NCBI GenBank assembly: GCA_030603165.1
Contig: JAUVYH010000007.1
Span: 1 to 37,960, forward strand
Direction: 5' to 3'
From: Fidelibacterota bacterium
GTDB lineage: Bacteria; Fidelibacterota; UBA2242
DNA length: 37,960 nt
Position numbers and translations under genes: made by a program. Below are positions 7,377 to 15,357 of the stretch, one piece after another. The stretch's first letter is position 1. Every line of letters starts with the position of its first letter. Below the pieces are notes generated by a model. The model was not told where the DNA came from, searched no databases, and worked only from the letters and a program-made list of their open reading frames with translations.

Positions 7377-9371
7377 ATTCTGAAAAAATCTCCTTTTATT
7401 TTAACAACTCTCTTTTGGATACTTGCCTTTCTTTCCTGTTCAAAAAGCCCCTTTTCACAGCAAAATCTTCTCATTCTGCGAACCGGAAATAATCGGCAGA
7501 TCAAGCGACTTATCACACAATTTTCCGGTTTTCAAAAACCCGGTGAACGATTCCGGCTTTGTCTGGCGGTTGCAAACAGTAGAGACAGCACAATTATTCC
7601 GGAGCTTGTCCCATTGACGGAAGATTCTTCCCCGCTCGTGCGTCTCGGCGCGGCGTTTGCGCTTGGTCAGTTGCGGTGCTCTGAATCTGTCAATATCTTA
7701 ACCCAAAGACTTGCTTCTGAATATGATCCCGATATCCGCCGACAAATTGTATTGTCCCTCGGACAGGTTGGAGATATATCAACACTTCGATTGCTTGACG
7801 AACAGTATCATGACCATATACCCGATGAGACATTATTCAAAGCATACGTGTATTTTTTCTCAAGAAATATTATTCAATCAGAATGTGTCGGATATTGTTG
7901 TGAATCCCTGTCTTCCAAGAATGCAAATAACAGACACATGGCAGCTGCTGCGCTTCAGAGAATCCGCAATTCCGAATTGCTCACTCCTTATGCTAAGTTG
8001 CTTATAGATGCAGCAAAAAACCACGATCCGGAAATTCGCCGAGCTGTTGCCAAAGTATTACGACCAATCACATTTTCAAAAAAAGACCAAATATATTCTG
8101 ATCTGTTAATCGACCCTGACTGGCGAATCCGTTATGAAAGCGTTTTGGCAATACCCGGTTTACAAGACAGGGAATCTTTATGGTTGGAGGCGTTAGACGA
8201 TTCAAACAACCATGTCGTTGCAGCTGCGCTGCAAAACGCCCCGGACAATATTGTATTAAATCAACATTTAATAAATAAGCTGACACAACTGTTTAAAAAT
8301 TCTTCCGAACATATCAGGGGCTCGATTGTTCAATTTACTACGCCTTTTCTTGATTCAAGCAATCAAGCGCCGGCGGATTCTTTTCCGGTTAACGAAACAC
8401 TTTTGCCCTATAAAATTGCCGGATTGAAAAATTCTCCCAACAGGCAATCTTTCGATTTTCTGCTTAATCTTCCAAAACATCGCAAAAAGACAATTGCCAC
8501 TCCGGCATACCTGGGGATTGTCAATATGCTGGATTCTCTAATTGCCAACAACACAATAACAATCGAGGAGTACAAAACAGTTCTGATCGATGGTTTAGCC
8601 GGCAATGATCCGGTTCAGGTATATCTCGCCGCAGACAAAATATCCGAAACGGATTTGAATATGACGGATATAGCGCCCTTTTTATACGAGTGTCTTAAAA
8701 AACATAATCAATATGCTTTTTTAGAAGCTTGTGTGGCTGCGCTCACGGCAATTGAAAAAATCCACCCTGATGACGCCGTTGACCATCTTAAACCTTTACT
8801 GAGCAGCAAACAAAAACAGATTCGCGACAAAAGCCGCCATATACTCACCGAAATTTATGGGGAGAATGCTATCGCTCCCTCTGATTATAATGATACTTTT
8901 GTATATTCTAGGTTGACAAAATTAAATCAATACGGTCTTAGCCCCAGGGTTGATATTCTTACAAACCGCGGAACGTTTGTAATTGAGTGCGATGGATTCT
9001 ATGCCCCTTATACTGTCACCGCTTTTCTGGAACGGATCGACTCGGGATTTTACGACGGGCTAATTTTTCACCGGGTAATCCCGAATTTTGTGGTGCAGGG
9101 AGGAGATCCCCGCGGTGATGGCTGGGGCGGTCCCAATTATCATCTTTTAACGGAAAAATCTCCCGTTGGATATGATGTCGGTTCAGTCGGAATGGCAAAT
9201 GCGGGAAATGATACCGAGGGTTCGCAATTTTTCATCACGACAACTCCCCAATATCACCTGGATTATAACTATACGCGTTTTGGACGTGTTGTTGAGGGAA
9301 TTGATGTAGTATTGAATATTGAGAAGGGCGATAAAATTCTGGCGGCGGATATCCGGCGACCGTCAAATTAA
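7377..9371 (+). CDS. Lipoprotein with HEAT repeats and C-terminal cyclophilin-type peptidyl-prolyl isomerase
   Basis: The C-terminal ~150 residues are a cyclophilin domain, which catalyses cis-trans isomerisation of X-Pro bonds: FHRVIPNFVVQGGDP carries the catalytic Arg/Phe/Gln set, followed by GSVGMAN, GSQFFIT and RFGRVVEG. Ahead of it lie HEAT-like helical repeats (LVRLGAAFALGQL, DIRRQIVLSLGQVGD, EIRRAVAKVLRPI, WRIRYESVLAIPGL). The track begins at a TTG at 7614, but the frame continues upstream to a convincing lipoprotein signal, KKSPFILTTLFWILAFLSC with lipobox LSC. No ATG, GTG or TTG precedes that signal. The candidates are ATT 7377 (8 nt after GGGGAG), ATT 7374 or CTG 7380. An ATG at 7370, overlapping the upstream TGA, is in another frame and would join this frame if the A6 run at 7383-7388 lost one base. 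Full length is about 664 residues, envelope-located. Confidence 0.82.
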   Translation: MLKKSPFILTTLFWILAFLSCSKSPFSQQNLLILRTGNNRQIKRLITQFSGFQKPGERFRLCLAVANSRDSTIIPELVPLTEDSSPLVRLGAAFALGQLRCSESVNILTQRLASEYDPDIRRQIVLSLGQVGDISTLRLLDEQYHDHIPDETLFKAYVYFFSRNIIQSECVGYCCESLSSKNANNRHMAAAALQRIRNSELLTPYAKLLIDAAKNHDPEIRRAVAKVLRPITFSKKDQIYSDLLIDPDWRIRYESVLAIPGLQDRESLWLEALDDSNNHVVAAALQNAPDNIVLNQHLINKLTQLFKNSSEHIRGSIVQFTTPFLDSSNQAPADSFPVNETLLPYKIAGLKNSPNRQSFDFLLNLPKHRKKTIATPAYLGIVNMLDSLIANNTITIEEYKTVLIDGLAGNDPVQVYLAADKISETDLNMTDIAPFLYECLKKHNQYAFLEACVAALTAIEKIHPDDAVDHLKPLLSSKQKQIRDKSRHILTEIYGENAIAPSDYNDTFVYSRLTKLNQYGLSPRVDILTNRGTFVIECDGFYAPYTVTAFLERIDSGFYDGLIFHRVIPNFVVQGGDPRGDGWGGPNYHLLTEKSPVGYDVGSVGMANAGNDTEGSQFFITTTPQYHLDYNYTRFGRVVEGIDVVLNIEKGDKILAADIRRPSN

Positions 9372-9749
9372 TTTTGCAATAATAAATCCCACCGCAAAAC
9401 CCAGTAGAAAAATCACCGTGATCATTCTGTAACTTACTACATCCCGACCATATCCTTTTTTAATCGCAATAACCGAAATATAGTATCCTAAAGCATTTAA
9501 CAACCAGAATATTGGCAGGGATAAAACCTTAATGATCAGCGGACCGATAAATGGTATCAGTGCAATAAATCCGGCGAGACCGGCAAAAGCATTGGCAATA
9601 ATACCAAAAATAACAACAGAAACAGCAATTATTTCCTTGTCGATTTTTAGGTATAATCCCAGCACAACCGCCAGAATAATAATTGTCCAGGTGGTAATGA
9701 ACCGCCTGTTACGGTATAGAAAAAAATAGATGTTACGGGAAAATTTCAT
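9363..9749 (-). CDS. Small integral membrane protein
   Basis: Unrecognised 128-residue protein with about four hydrophobic segments (near residues 18-34, 40-60, 62-92 and 107-127) and a basic N-terminus (RNIYFFLYRNRRF), consistent with an inner-membrane protein oriented N-in. No catalytic motif is visible. It lies 56 bp downstream of coaX on the same strand and is probably the last gene of that operon. Its 3' end overlaps the convergent HEAT-cyclophilin gene by 9 bp. Confidence 0.65.
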   Translation of the reverse strand: MKFSRNIYFFLYRNRRFITTWTIIILAVVLGLYLKIDKEIIAVSVVIFGIIANAFAGLAGFIALIPFIGPLIIKVLSLPIFWLLNALGYYISVIAIKKGYGRDVVSYRMITVIFLLGFAVGFIIAKLI

Positions 9750-9805
9750 TTCTGTTTTTCCCTAAAAAATCTGATCCCCAATTGTATTTCCTCTTTCCCG
9801 TTGCT

Positions 9806-10573
9806 TTAAGCATTTAAATCATAGATTAAACGAAGTCCCTCAAGAGTCAAATCCAAATTTGCAATATCAATGCGGTCTGTGTGTTTCGCCACCTCTTCGC
9901 AATAACCACCGGTGGCAATTACTTTGACCGACTCATCAGAGAGTTCCGATTTTATCCGGTCAACAATCCCCTCAATCATGGCAATATGACCGGCGAAAAT
10001 TCCGCTTTGCAGGTGCTCCTTAGTGGTTTTGCCAATAATATTTTCAGGATAGATTAAATCAATCTCATGCAGCTGGGACGCCTTGCGAATCAATTCCAAT
10101 GAGCCGGTTATCAGTCCCGGAGATATTGCGCCGCCAATATAGTCGCCATTTTTATTAATTACATCAAAAGTCGTAGCCGTTCCAAGGTCCACAATTATCA
10201 GCGGAAGAGTATAAAGGCGTTTTCCGGCAACTACATTGCAGATTCGGTCAGCGCCAACTTGTTTAGGTTCTCTGACCAGAAGCTTCATTCCCAGGTTCAA
10301 TTGATATCCGATAACAACCGGCTCCAGAGAAAAATATTTTCTGCTCATTTTCACAAAACTGGTTGTCAACTCGGGAACGACAGATCCGATGATCACGCCC
10401 TTAATGTCCGCCGTATTTATTCCGGCGTCATTACATAACAGCTTTCCCACCATCCAGTATTCATCGACTGTCCGCGCATGGGAACTGACGATCCGCCAGC
10501 TTTCCAAAAGCCGCTCTTTTTGATAAATGCCTATTACAGTGTTGGTGTTGCCAATATCAACAACTAATATCAT
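9806..10573 (-). CDS. coaX: Type III pantothenate kinase
   Basis: Phosphorylates pantothenate, the first committed step of coenzyme A synthesis. CoaX belongs to the ASKHA fold and is insensitive to CoA feedback, unlike CoaA. The three family motifs are present: DIGNTNT at residues 6-12 (phosphate-binding loop), GADRICNVVAGK (pantothenate and dimer region) and DLGTATTFD. The length of 255 residues is normal. Its ATG overlaps the stop of the biotin ligase gene (ATGA), so the two are translationally coupled. This pairing with birA is common in bacteria. Confidence 0.95.
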   Translation of the reverse strand: MILVVDIGNTNTVIGIYQKERLLESWRIVSSHARTVDEYWMVGKLLCNDAGINTADIKGVIIGSVVPELTTSFVKMSRKYFSLEPVVIGYQLNLGMKLLVREPKQVGADRICNVVAGKRLYTLPLIIVDLGTATTFDVINKNGDYIGGAISPGLITGSLELIRKASQLHEIDLIYPENIIGKTTKEHLQSGIFAGHIAMIEGIVDRIKSELSDESVKVIATGGYCEEVAKHTDRIDIANLDLTLEGLRLIYDLNA

Positions 10574-11364
10574 TGCTGTCTCCCTTTTAAAATAGTTACA
10601 TCGGCGGCATGAAAAATGACTTTTTTAGCACCTGTATTCAACACAAGCCCGCCGTTTTCAGAAATATCCTCAAAAATTCCTTTGTGGATCCTTTTTCCAT
10701 CATCCACCGCTACCTGTCTGCCGATTGAATCGCAGGCATTTTTCCACTTGTTAAAAATAATCTTTGCTCCCTTTTCATACAATATAGTCAACTGTTGGTC
10801 AATATTACGCAAAATATTTGTCAAAACAAGGAATCGGTCAAAACATTTTCCTGTTGTTGAATACAATGATGCTGCGTGTTGCAGATCATCCCGGAAAAAC
10901 CCTTCCGGCTGATTGACATTCAGCCCGATCCCGATGACGAGTCGGGATAATACAGATCCGCTTGTTTTGCTCTGAACCAGGATGCCACACACTTTCTTAT
11001 TATTCAGAAGAATATCATTAGGCCATTTTAAGGATAATTTGAATTTCCCGGATACCAGGGAATTTAAACCATCATATACGCCCACCGCAGCTAAAAACGT
11101 GTAGATATAGAGCGGAATCTCTTGATTTAAATCGGTCAGCAATATTGAAAACAGCAGCGCTTCTTCCGGTGGACTGATCCAGCTCCTGCCGAACCGACCT
11201 CTCCCGGCAGTTTGATAATCCGCCAGCACAACTGTTCCCGGTTTGTAAGAATGAGCGTTCATCAAATAACTATTCGTTGAATCAATTAACGGGAAGTGCA
11301 CAATTTCCGGCTTTATAAAACGGGTCTTAAGCTTTAATAGTATCCTGTCCGAATTTTGCTCCAT
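10570..11364 (-). CDS. birA: Biotin--[acetyl-CoA-carboxylase] ligase
   Basis: Activates biotin as biotinyl-AMP and attaches it to the carrier-protein lysine of biotin-dependent carboxylases. Motifs seen: GRGRFGRSW at 54-62 (adenylate-binding loop), KWPNDILL at 113-120 (ligand site) and NKKVCGILVQ with the conserved lysine. The C-terminal small domain follows (RIHKGIFEDISENGGLVL). There is no N-terminal winged helix: the protein starts directly with the ligase domain, so it is a monofunctional group I enzyme and should not act as a biotin repressor. It begins 1 bp after the stop of the S46 peptidase gene and overlaps coaX by 4 bp. Confidence 0.94.
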   Translation of the reverse strand: MEQNSDRILLKLKTRFIKPEIVHFPLIDSTNSYLMNAHSYKPGTVVLADYQTAGRGRFGRSWISPPEEALLFSILLTDLNQEIPLYIYTFLAAVGVYDGLNSLVSGKFKLSLKWPNDILLNNKKVCGILVQSKTSGSVLSRLVIGIGLNVNQPEGFFRDDLQHAASLYSTTGKCFDRFLVLTNILRNIDQQLTILYEKGAKIIFNKWKNACDSIGRQVAVDDGKRIHKGIFEDISENGGLVLNTGAKKVIFHAADVTILKGRQQ

Positions 11365-11365
11365 A

Positions 11366-13522
11366 TTACTTAATCGTCAACTCCTTTAATAGCTGTTCGG
11401 CATTGCTATATTTATCGAGTACGAAAAGAATATAGCGGGAATCAACGCTGATTGTGCGCGTCAACCGATCATTAAATTGCCAGTCGCTGGTCATGGATTC
11501 ATAATCGCCGTCAAAAGCGCACCCGATGATCTCTCCTTTGCCGTTCATGACCGGGCTGCCGGAATTGCCGCCGGTGATGTCGGCGGTAGCCAGAAAAGCG
11601 ACGGGGATATCGCGCAGCTTTTTATCCACATATCCACCGAAATCACGTTTTGCGTGCAGATTAACTAATTTCTCCGGCACATCAAAAGGCTCTTCGCCAG
11701 TATTCTTTTCAATCACGCCCCTTAAACTCGTGATATGCTTGTAATAAACGCCGTCGCGTGGAAAATAGCCCTTAATTGTTCCATGAGTAAAGCGAATAGT
11801 GCGATTGGCGTCGGGATACATATCGCCGCCCTTCCATTCAACTAAAGCCTTGAAATATCCCGGTCGCAAGACGGTTATGGTTCCGTTAAATTTGTCGTTT
11901 TTCTTTTTATTGATTTTAAGAGCAGCATTTACTTTTTTAGCAAATTCGATGAATGGATCCGCCAGCGCGTCAAGCTCTGCCAACGAAAGATCAAACATTT
12001 TCAAACATTCTGCTTTCTTTACAAGTCCAGTGTTGGCATAGAGCGCTTCAATAAAATCACCGATCGTTTTTTCATAATCCTTTATATTCCGTCCTCCGAT
12101 TATATCCCGGAGAAATTCAGGATGTTGGCCATCCGGTAAATTTGCCATCTTGACCAGAAAGTACTTCAGGGCTTTAGCGTCGGTGGGCGCATGATAATTT
12201 TGAAAACCTAATTCCATTCTTTTGCGCATATTGGGAATTTGAAAATCTAAATAACCCGGCTCTCTTTCGGCGTCGGGTTTCTCTTTTTCTTCGCTCCACT
12301 TTTGAATTGTTATGGCATTCGAAAGGGTGGATGCAAATCTGAGATAATTTAAGTAGCTGTCTGTCTCAAACCCGATTGCATGTTCCCGGTATAACTTTTC
12401 AATGGAAGGCAGAACATCGCCATACTCTTTTTTTAAGTTTTGGTTTTTATTCAGAAACCGGGTGAACTCCTTTTCCGCCTGTTTTTTCCTCGCCAATAAA
12501 TTGGATTTCTTTAATCCTTCAACCATGCCCTGATTGTTTTTTAGAGCATTGTTCAAACCCTTGATTTTAGAGGAAAATTTGATGGCGAGTTCTGCATTGT
12601 TCTTGCTTTCGGCTTCAAGGGCGTCAATTATATCACGGAATATTTTTATTCTGAACGGCAATGAGCGGTTCAGATTCCAGTCAACGGAATAGGACGTTCT
12701 ATATCGCATGGTCCTACCCGGATAACCTAAAATAAAGGCAAAGTCGCCTCGCTCAAAGCCCTGTTTCGAGAATGCTAAATAGGTTTTTGAATTGAAGGGA
12801 ATATTGTCCGGGCTGTATTCAGCCGGAATTCCATCCGGTCCTGTATAAACCCGCATAAAAGAGAAATCGCCCGTATGGCGCGGCCACATCCAGTTGTCAA
12901 TATCGCCCCCATAATTACCAATCGAGCTGGGCGGCGCATAGACAAGTCGAATATCCTTGAATTTCATATAGGTGAACAGATAATAAGCCGAGCCGTCCAG
13001 CATGGAAACGACGCGTCCTTCCGTACCTTCTGCCAAATTCTCGTGCTCCTTTTCAATTTGGGCAATAATTTTGCTAATGGCTTCCGAGCGTTCCGCCGGT
13101 GACACTTTATCGTTCACAGCAGCTAAAACCCGGTCGGTAATATCTGTAAAATTTAAAGTGATATAAGCGTCATATCCCGGCGCCGGTAGTTCTTTCTGAT
13201 AACTGCCGGCATAAAATCCGTTTTCAAGAAAATTATTTTCCGGTGTGGAATTTTTCTGGATTGCGCCATAAGCCACATGATGGTTGGTTAAAACCAGACC
13301 ATTGGGCGATACAAAAGAGCCGGTGCCGCCACTTATAATAATCACAGCATCGGATAATCCGCCGCCACCCGGCTTATAAATATCCTCCGGCGATAGTTGA
13401 AAGCCATTCAAATCACCGGGAATATTATCCGGGAGAAACATGCCTTCGTCGGCAAACGTTTGAAGTCCGAGAGTAATTACCAGAATAATTGTTCCCGAAA
13501 GAAAAAATGTGCCTCTTTTCAT
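11366..13522 (-). CDS. S46 family dipeptidyl-peptidase (DPP7/DPP11-like)
   Basis: Periplasmic serine exopeptidase that releases dipeptides from oligopeptide N-termini. The chymotrypsin-like catalytic parts are visible: TNHHVAYG with the catalytic His near residue 82 and TGGNSGSPV with the nucleophile Ser near the C-terminus; the Asp lies between and I do not pin it down. The S46 N-terminal signature LSPEDIYKPGGGGLSDAVI is clear and the middle is the large helical regulatory domain. The position 18 residues after the catalytic Ser is Gly (AFDGDYE), which in the family marks DPP7-type broad/hydrophobic P1 preference; DPP11 has Arg there. I moved the start from 13606 to the ATG at 13522, which has GAGGTG upstream and begins a signal peptide (MKRGTFFLSGTIILVITLG). 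It is 1 bp from birA. Confidence 0.92.
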   Translation of the reverse strand: MKRGTFFLSGTIILVITLGLQTFADEGMFLPDNIPGDLNGFQLSPEDIYKPGGGGLSDAVIIISGGTGSFVSPNGLVLTNHHVAYGAIQKNSTPENNFLENGFYAGSYQKELPAPGYDAYITLNFTDITDRVLAAVNDKVSPAERSEAISKIIAQIEKEHENLAEGTEGRVVSMLDGSAYYLFTYMKFKDIRLVYAPPSSIGNYGGDIDNWMWPRHTGDFSFMRVYTGPDGIPAEYSPDNIPFNSKTYLAFSKQGFERGDFAFILGYPGRTMRYRTSYSVDWNLNRSLPFRIKIFRDIIDALEAESKNNAELAIKFSSKIKGLNNALKNNQGMVEGLKKSNLLARKKQAEKEFTRFLNKNQNLKKEYGDVLPSIEKLYREHAIGFETDSYLNYLRFASTLSNAITIQKWSEEKEKPDAEREPGYLDFQIPNMRKRMELGFQNYHAPTDAKALKYFLVKMANLPDGQHPEFLRDIIGGRNIKDYEKTIGDFIEALYANTGLVKKAECLKMFDLSLAELDALADPFIEFAKKVNAALKINKKKNDKFNGTITVLRPGYFKALVEWKGGDMYPDANRTIRFTHGTIKGYFPRDGVYYKHITSLRGVIEKNTGEEPFDVPEKLVNLHAKRDFGGYVDKKLRDIPVAFLATADITGGNSGSPVMNGKGEIIGCAFDGDYESMTSDWQFNDRLTRTISVDSRYILFVLDKYSNAEQLLKELTIK

Positions 13523-13602
13523 CCTGCTCACCTCTTTTGTTTTGTATAAAAATTTCTCATCAATATAAAAGACGAACTTTTGCCCGATCCGGTTGTCAAC
13601 GA

Positions 13603-14352
13603 TCAAAAACCGCGCTCTTTGCGGATATTTTGGTAGGCGTCATTAATGGCTTTAAATTTTTCTTCCGCCAGTTGCTGAATTTCCGGTCCGAGACTCGCTA
13701 CTTTGTCGGGATGATATTTTACCGCCAGACCCCTATAGGACTTTTTAATCGTTTCAATATCATCTTCGGGTTGGACATTCAGTATGCTATATACCTGGTT
13801 ATTACTTCCAATAAAAATTGACTTTATAGATTCATAATCTTTTGCCGTAATACCTAAGCCAACACAGATTTCCTGAATAGCTTGAAGTTCTACCTTTTGG
13901 AACACTCTGTCCGCACCTGCAATTCCAAAAAGCACATGAACAAGTTCTAAGCGTGAATAGTAATCCATATTTTCGCCGATCTGCCTGGCGACGTCGTGTA
14001 TATTGTAATCCTTTTTCAGAATCTCTCTATACAGATAAAGCAAATCCTGAGCGTTCTGCTTGCCAAATTTTTCAACAAGGAAGCTCTTCACGTATTGTAT
14101 TTCAGAAGAACGGACTGTTTTGTCCGATTTGCTGACATACGCAAACAGGGACAGCATAGCTACCGCGAAATCACCCGCCCGCGTGTCTCCATAAGGTGAG
14201 GCGCCACCACGAATATAATCCCCCGAATATCCGCTTCGCTTAGAGTCTTCCGACAGCATGCTCCCAATATATGCACCAAAAATCGCACCCAGAGGACCAA
14301 GCAGCGCCCAGCCAATACCGCCGCCGATGATCGTTCCTGTCCATTTACCCAT
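13603..14352 (-). CDS. DjlA-like co-chaperone: glycine-rich membrane segment, TerB-like domain, C-terminal J domain
   Basis: J-domain protein that should stimulate a DnaK partner. Layout: residues about 5-30 form a Gly-rich hydrophobic segment (GGGIGWALLGPLGAIFGAYIG) likely in the membrane; about 55-165 is a TerB-like helical domain (DFAVAMLSLFAYVSKSDKTV and LVHVLFGIAGADR); about 180-249 is a J domain with the essential HPD in KYHPDKVASLG. This order matches DjlA, although the membrane segment is longer than the usual single helix and resembles a glycine zipper. The start at 14352 (MGKWTG) has AAGGAAAG at the right distance; the track start at 14376 has none. It is the first gene of the run leading into the S46 peptidase, 80 bp away. 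Confidence 0.85.
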   Translation of the reverse strand: MGKWTGTIIGGGIGWALLGPLGAIFGAYIGSMLSEDSKRSGYSGDYIRGGASPYGDTRAGDFAVAMLSLFAYVSKSDKTVRSSEIQYVKSFLVEKFGKQNAQDLLYLYREILKKDYNIHDVARQIGENMDYYSRLELVHVLFGIAGADRVFQKVELQAIQEICVGLGITAKDYESIKSIFIGSNNQVYSILNVQPEDDIETIKKSYRGLAVKYHPDKVASLGPEIQQLAEEKFKAINDAYQNIRKERGF

Positions 14353-14378
14353 TCGTCTTTCCTTGATTAAAAACATTG

Positions 14379-14407
14379 CGAATATCTAAGTATAAAAATA
14401 CTGTCAA
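14379..14407 (-). promoter_or_regulatory. Candidate promoter for the djlA-like operon
   Basis: A perfect TTGACA lies on the minus strand with 17 bp to a weak TATTCG, about 27 bp before the djlA-like start. The 172-bp gap upstream holds no ORF. Confidence 0.35.
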
Positions 14408-14548
14408 AATATAAAAAATCCTCTCGAAGTTTTATAATTTCTGAAGAAAAATTAGATATAGAAAATGATGGTATAGTATTAATAAAGATCAAAACCAGGG
14501 ATGATGGTATACCCCCAATTTTATTAATATTCCCATTTTATGATTTAA

Positions 14549-15268
14549 TTAAAATCCGAGACCTATTCTCATATTAATTGTTCCAAAACCATTTGTATCA
14601 GGATAGAGATCTTTCGAGATCACATATCTATAATAAATAAATGTATCTAAGGTTAATATTTTTATTTGAGCTCCAATTTGTGCATGGAATCCTGTATTCG
14701 TTTCTGCATTCTCTTTAATATAATCAATAATCTTATCTCCCATTGAAGAAGCATCAAATGCATCAAATAGATCATCGCCTAATAAATCTTCCATCATATT
14801 AATAGAGGCAAATGGCACCGATTTATGAAAATTTAGTCCCCCGCCGGCATGCAATTTTACACCTCCTAAAACAGGTAAAGAGAGTCCAGCAAGTTTTTTC
14901 CGTACAGTAAAAAAACCAGAGATTCGAGCATGGGCAAAATCGACATCTCCCGTTTCTACTAATAGAACACTGCTAGTGTAATTTTTAAAATTAAATGTAT
15001 ATTTGGAAAATGTGGCTTGAACATCTGCTTCAAGATCGATAAATGGTATAAAATCTAAGTATATATACCCGCCTAATCCGTATGGGTTTTCAAAGCCCTG
15101 TCGATCCATTAGAACTTTTACGATACCTTCTACTTTATCGGATTGGTGCCCTTCGACTGTTACCATATCCTGAAGACCATACAGTCCAATGCCGATAAAT
15201 CCAAAAGCGCTGGAAATAGAAATTGCCACAACAACAAAAACCGCAATGATATTTTTCTTAGTAGTCAT
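14549..15268 (-). CDS. Exported hypothetical protein, probable small outer-membrane beta-barrel
   Basis: Unrecognised 239-residue protein with a signal peptide (MTTKKNIIAVFVVVAISISSAFG). The mature part alternates short amphipathic strands with turns (GGYIYLDFIPFIDLEADVQATF, GVKLHAGGGLNFHKS, HAQIGAQIKILTLDTFIYY) and ends NMRIGLGF, whose terminal Phe is typical of BAM-inserted barrels. It is preceded by GGTGAGG. It lies 90 bp downstream of the giant lamin-tail gene on the same strand but has its own possible promoter, so co-expression with that gene is likely and not certain. An interaction between the two is only inferred from position. Confidence 0.6.
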   Translation of the reverse strand: MTTKKNIIAVFVVVAISISSAFGFIGIGLYGLQDMVTVEGHQSDKVEGIVKVLMDRQGFENPYGLGGYIYLDFIPFIDLEADVQATFSKYTFNFKNYTSSVLLVETGDVDFAHARISGFFTVRKKLAGLSLPVLGGVKLHAGGGLNFHKSVPFASINMMEDLLGDDLFDAFDASSMGDKIIDYIKENAETNTGFHAQIGAQIKILTLDTFIYYRYVISKDLYPDTNGFGTINMRIGLGF

Positions 15269-15312
15269 ACTACCACCTCACCTTTTTTATGTTAAATATT
15301 TAATCACGATTT

Positions 15313-15341
15313 ACTTTAAGCCTATTTTTTAATAAAATCAA
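15313..15341 (-). promoter_or_regulatory. Candidate promoter for the barrel-like protein gene
   Basis: TTGATT and TAAAGT on the minus strand with 17 bp between them, about 45 bp before the ATG, in the gap after the giant gene. A moderate match found by eye. Confidence 0.3.
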
Positions 15342-15357
15342 GCTCAATTTCGCTTTT

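Noticed and set aside
14467-14512. Short direct repeat gatggtata in the gap before the djlA-like operon
   Set aside because: Nine bases, two copies, AT-rich context; no further structure.
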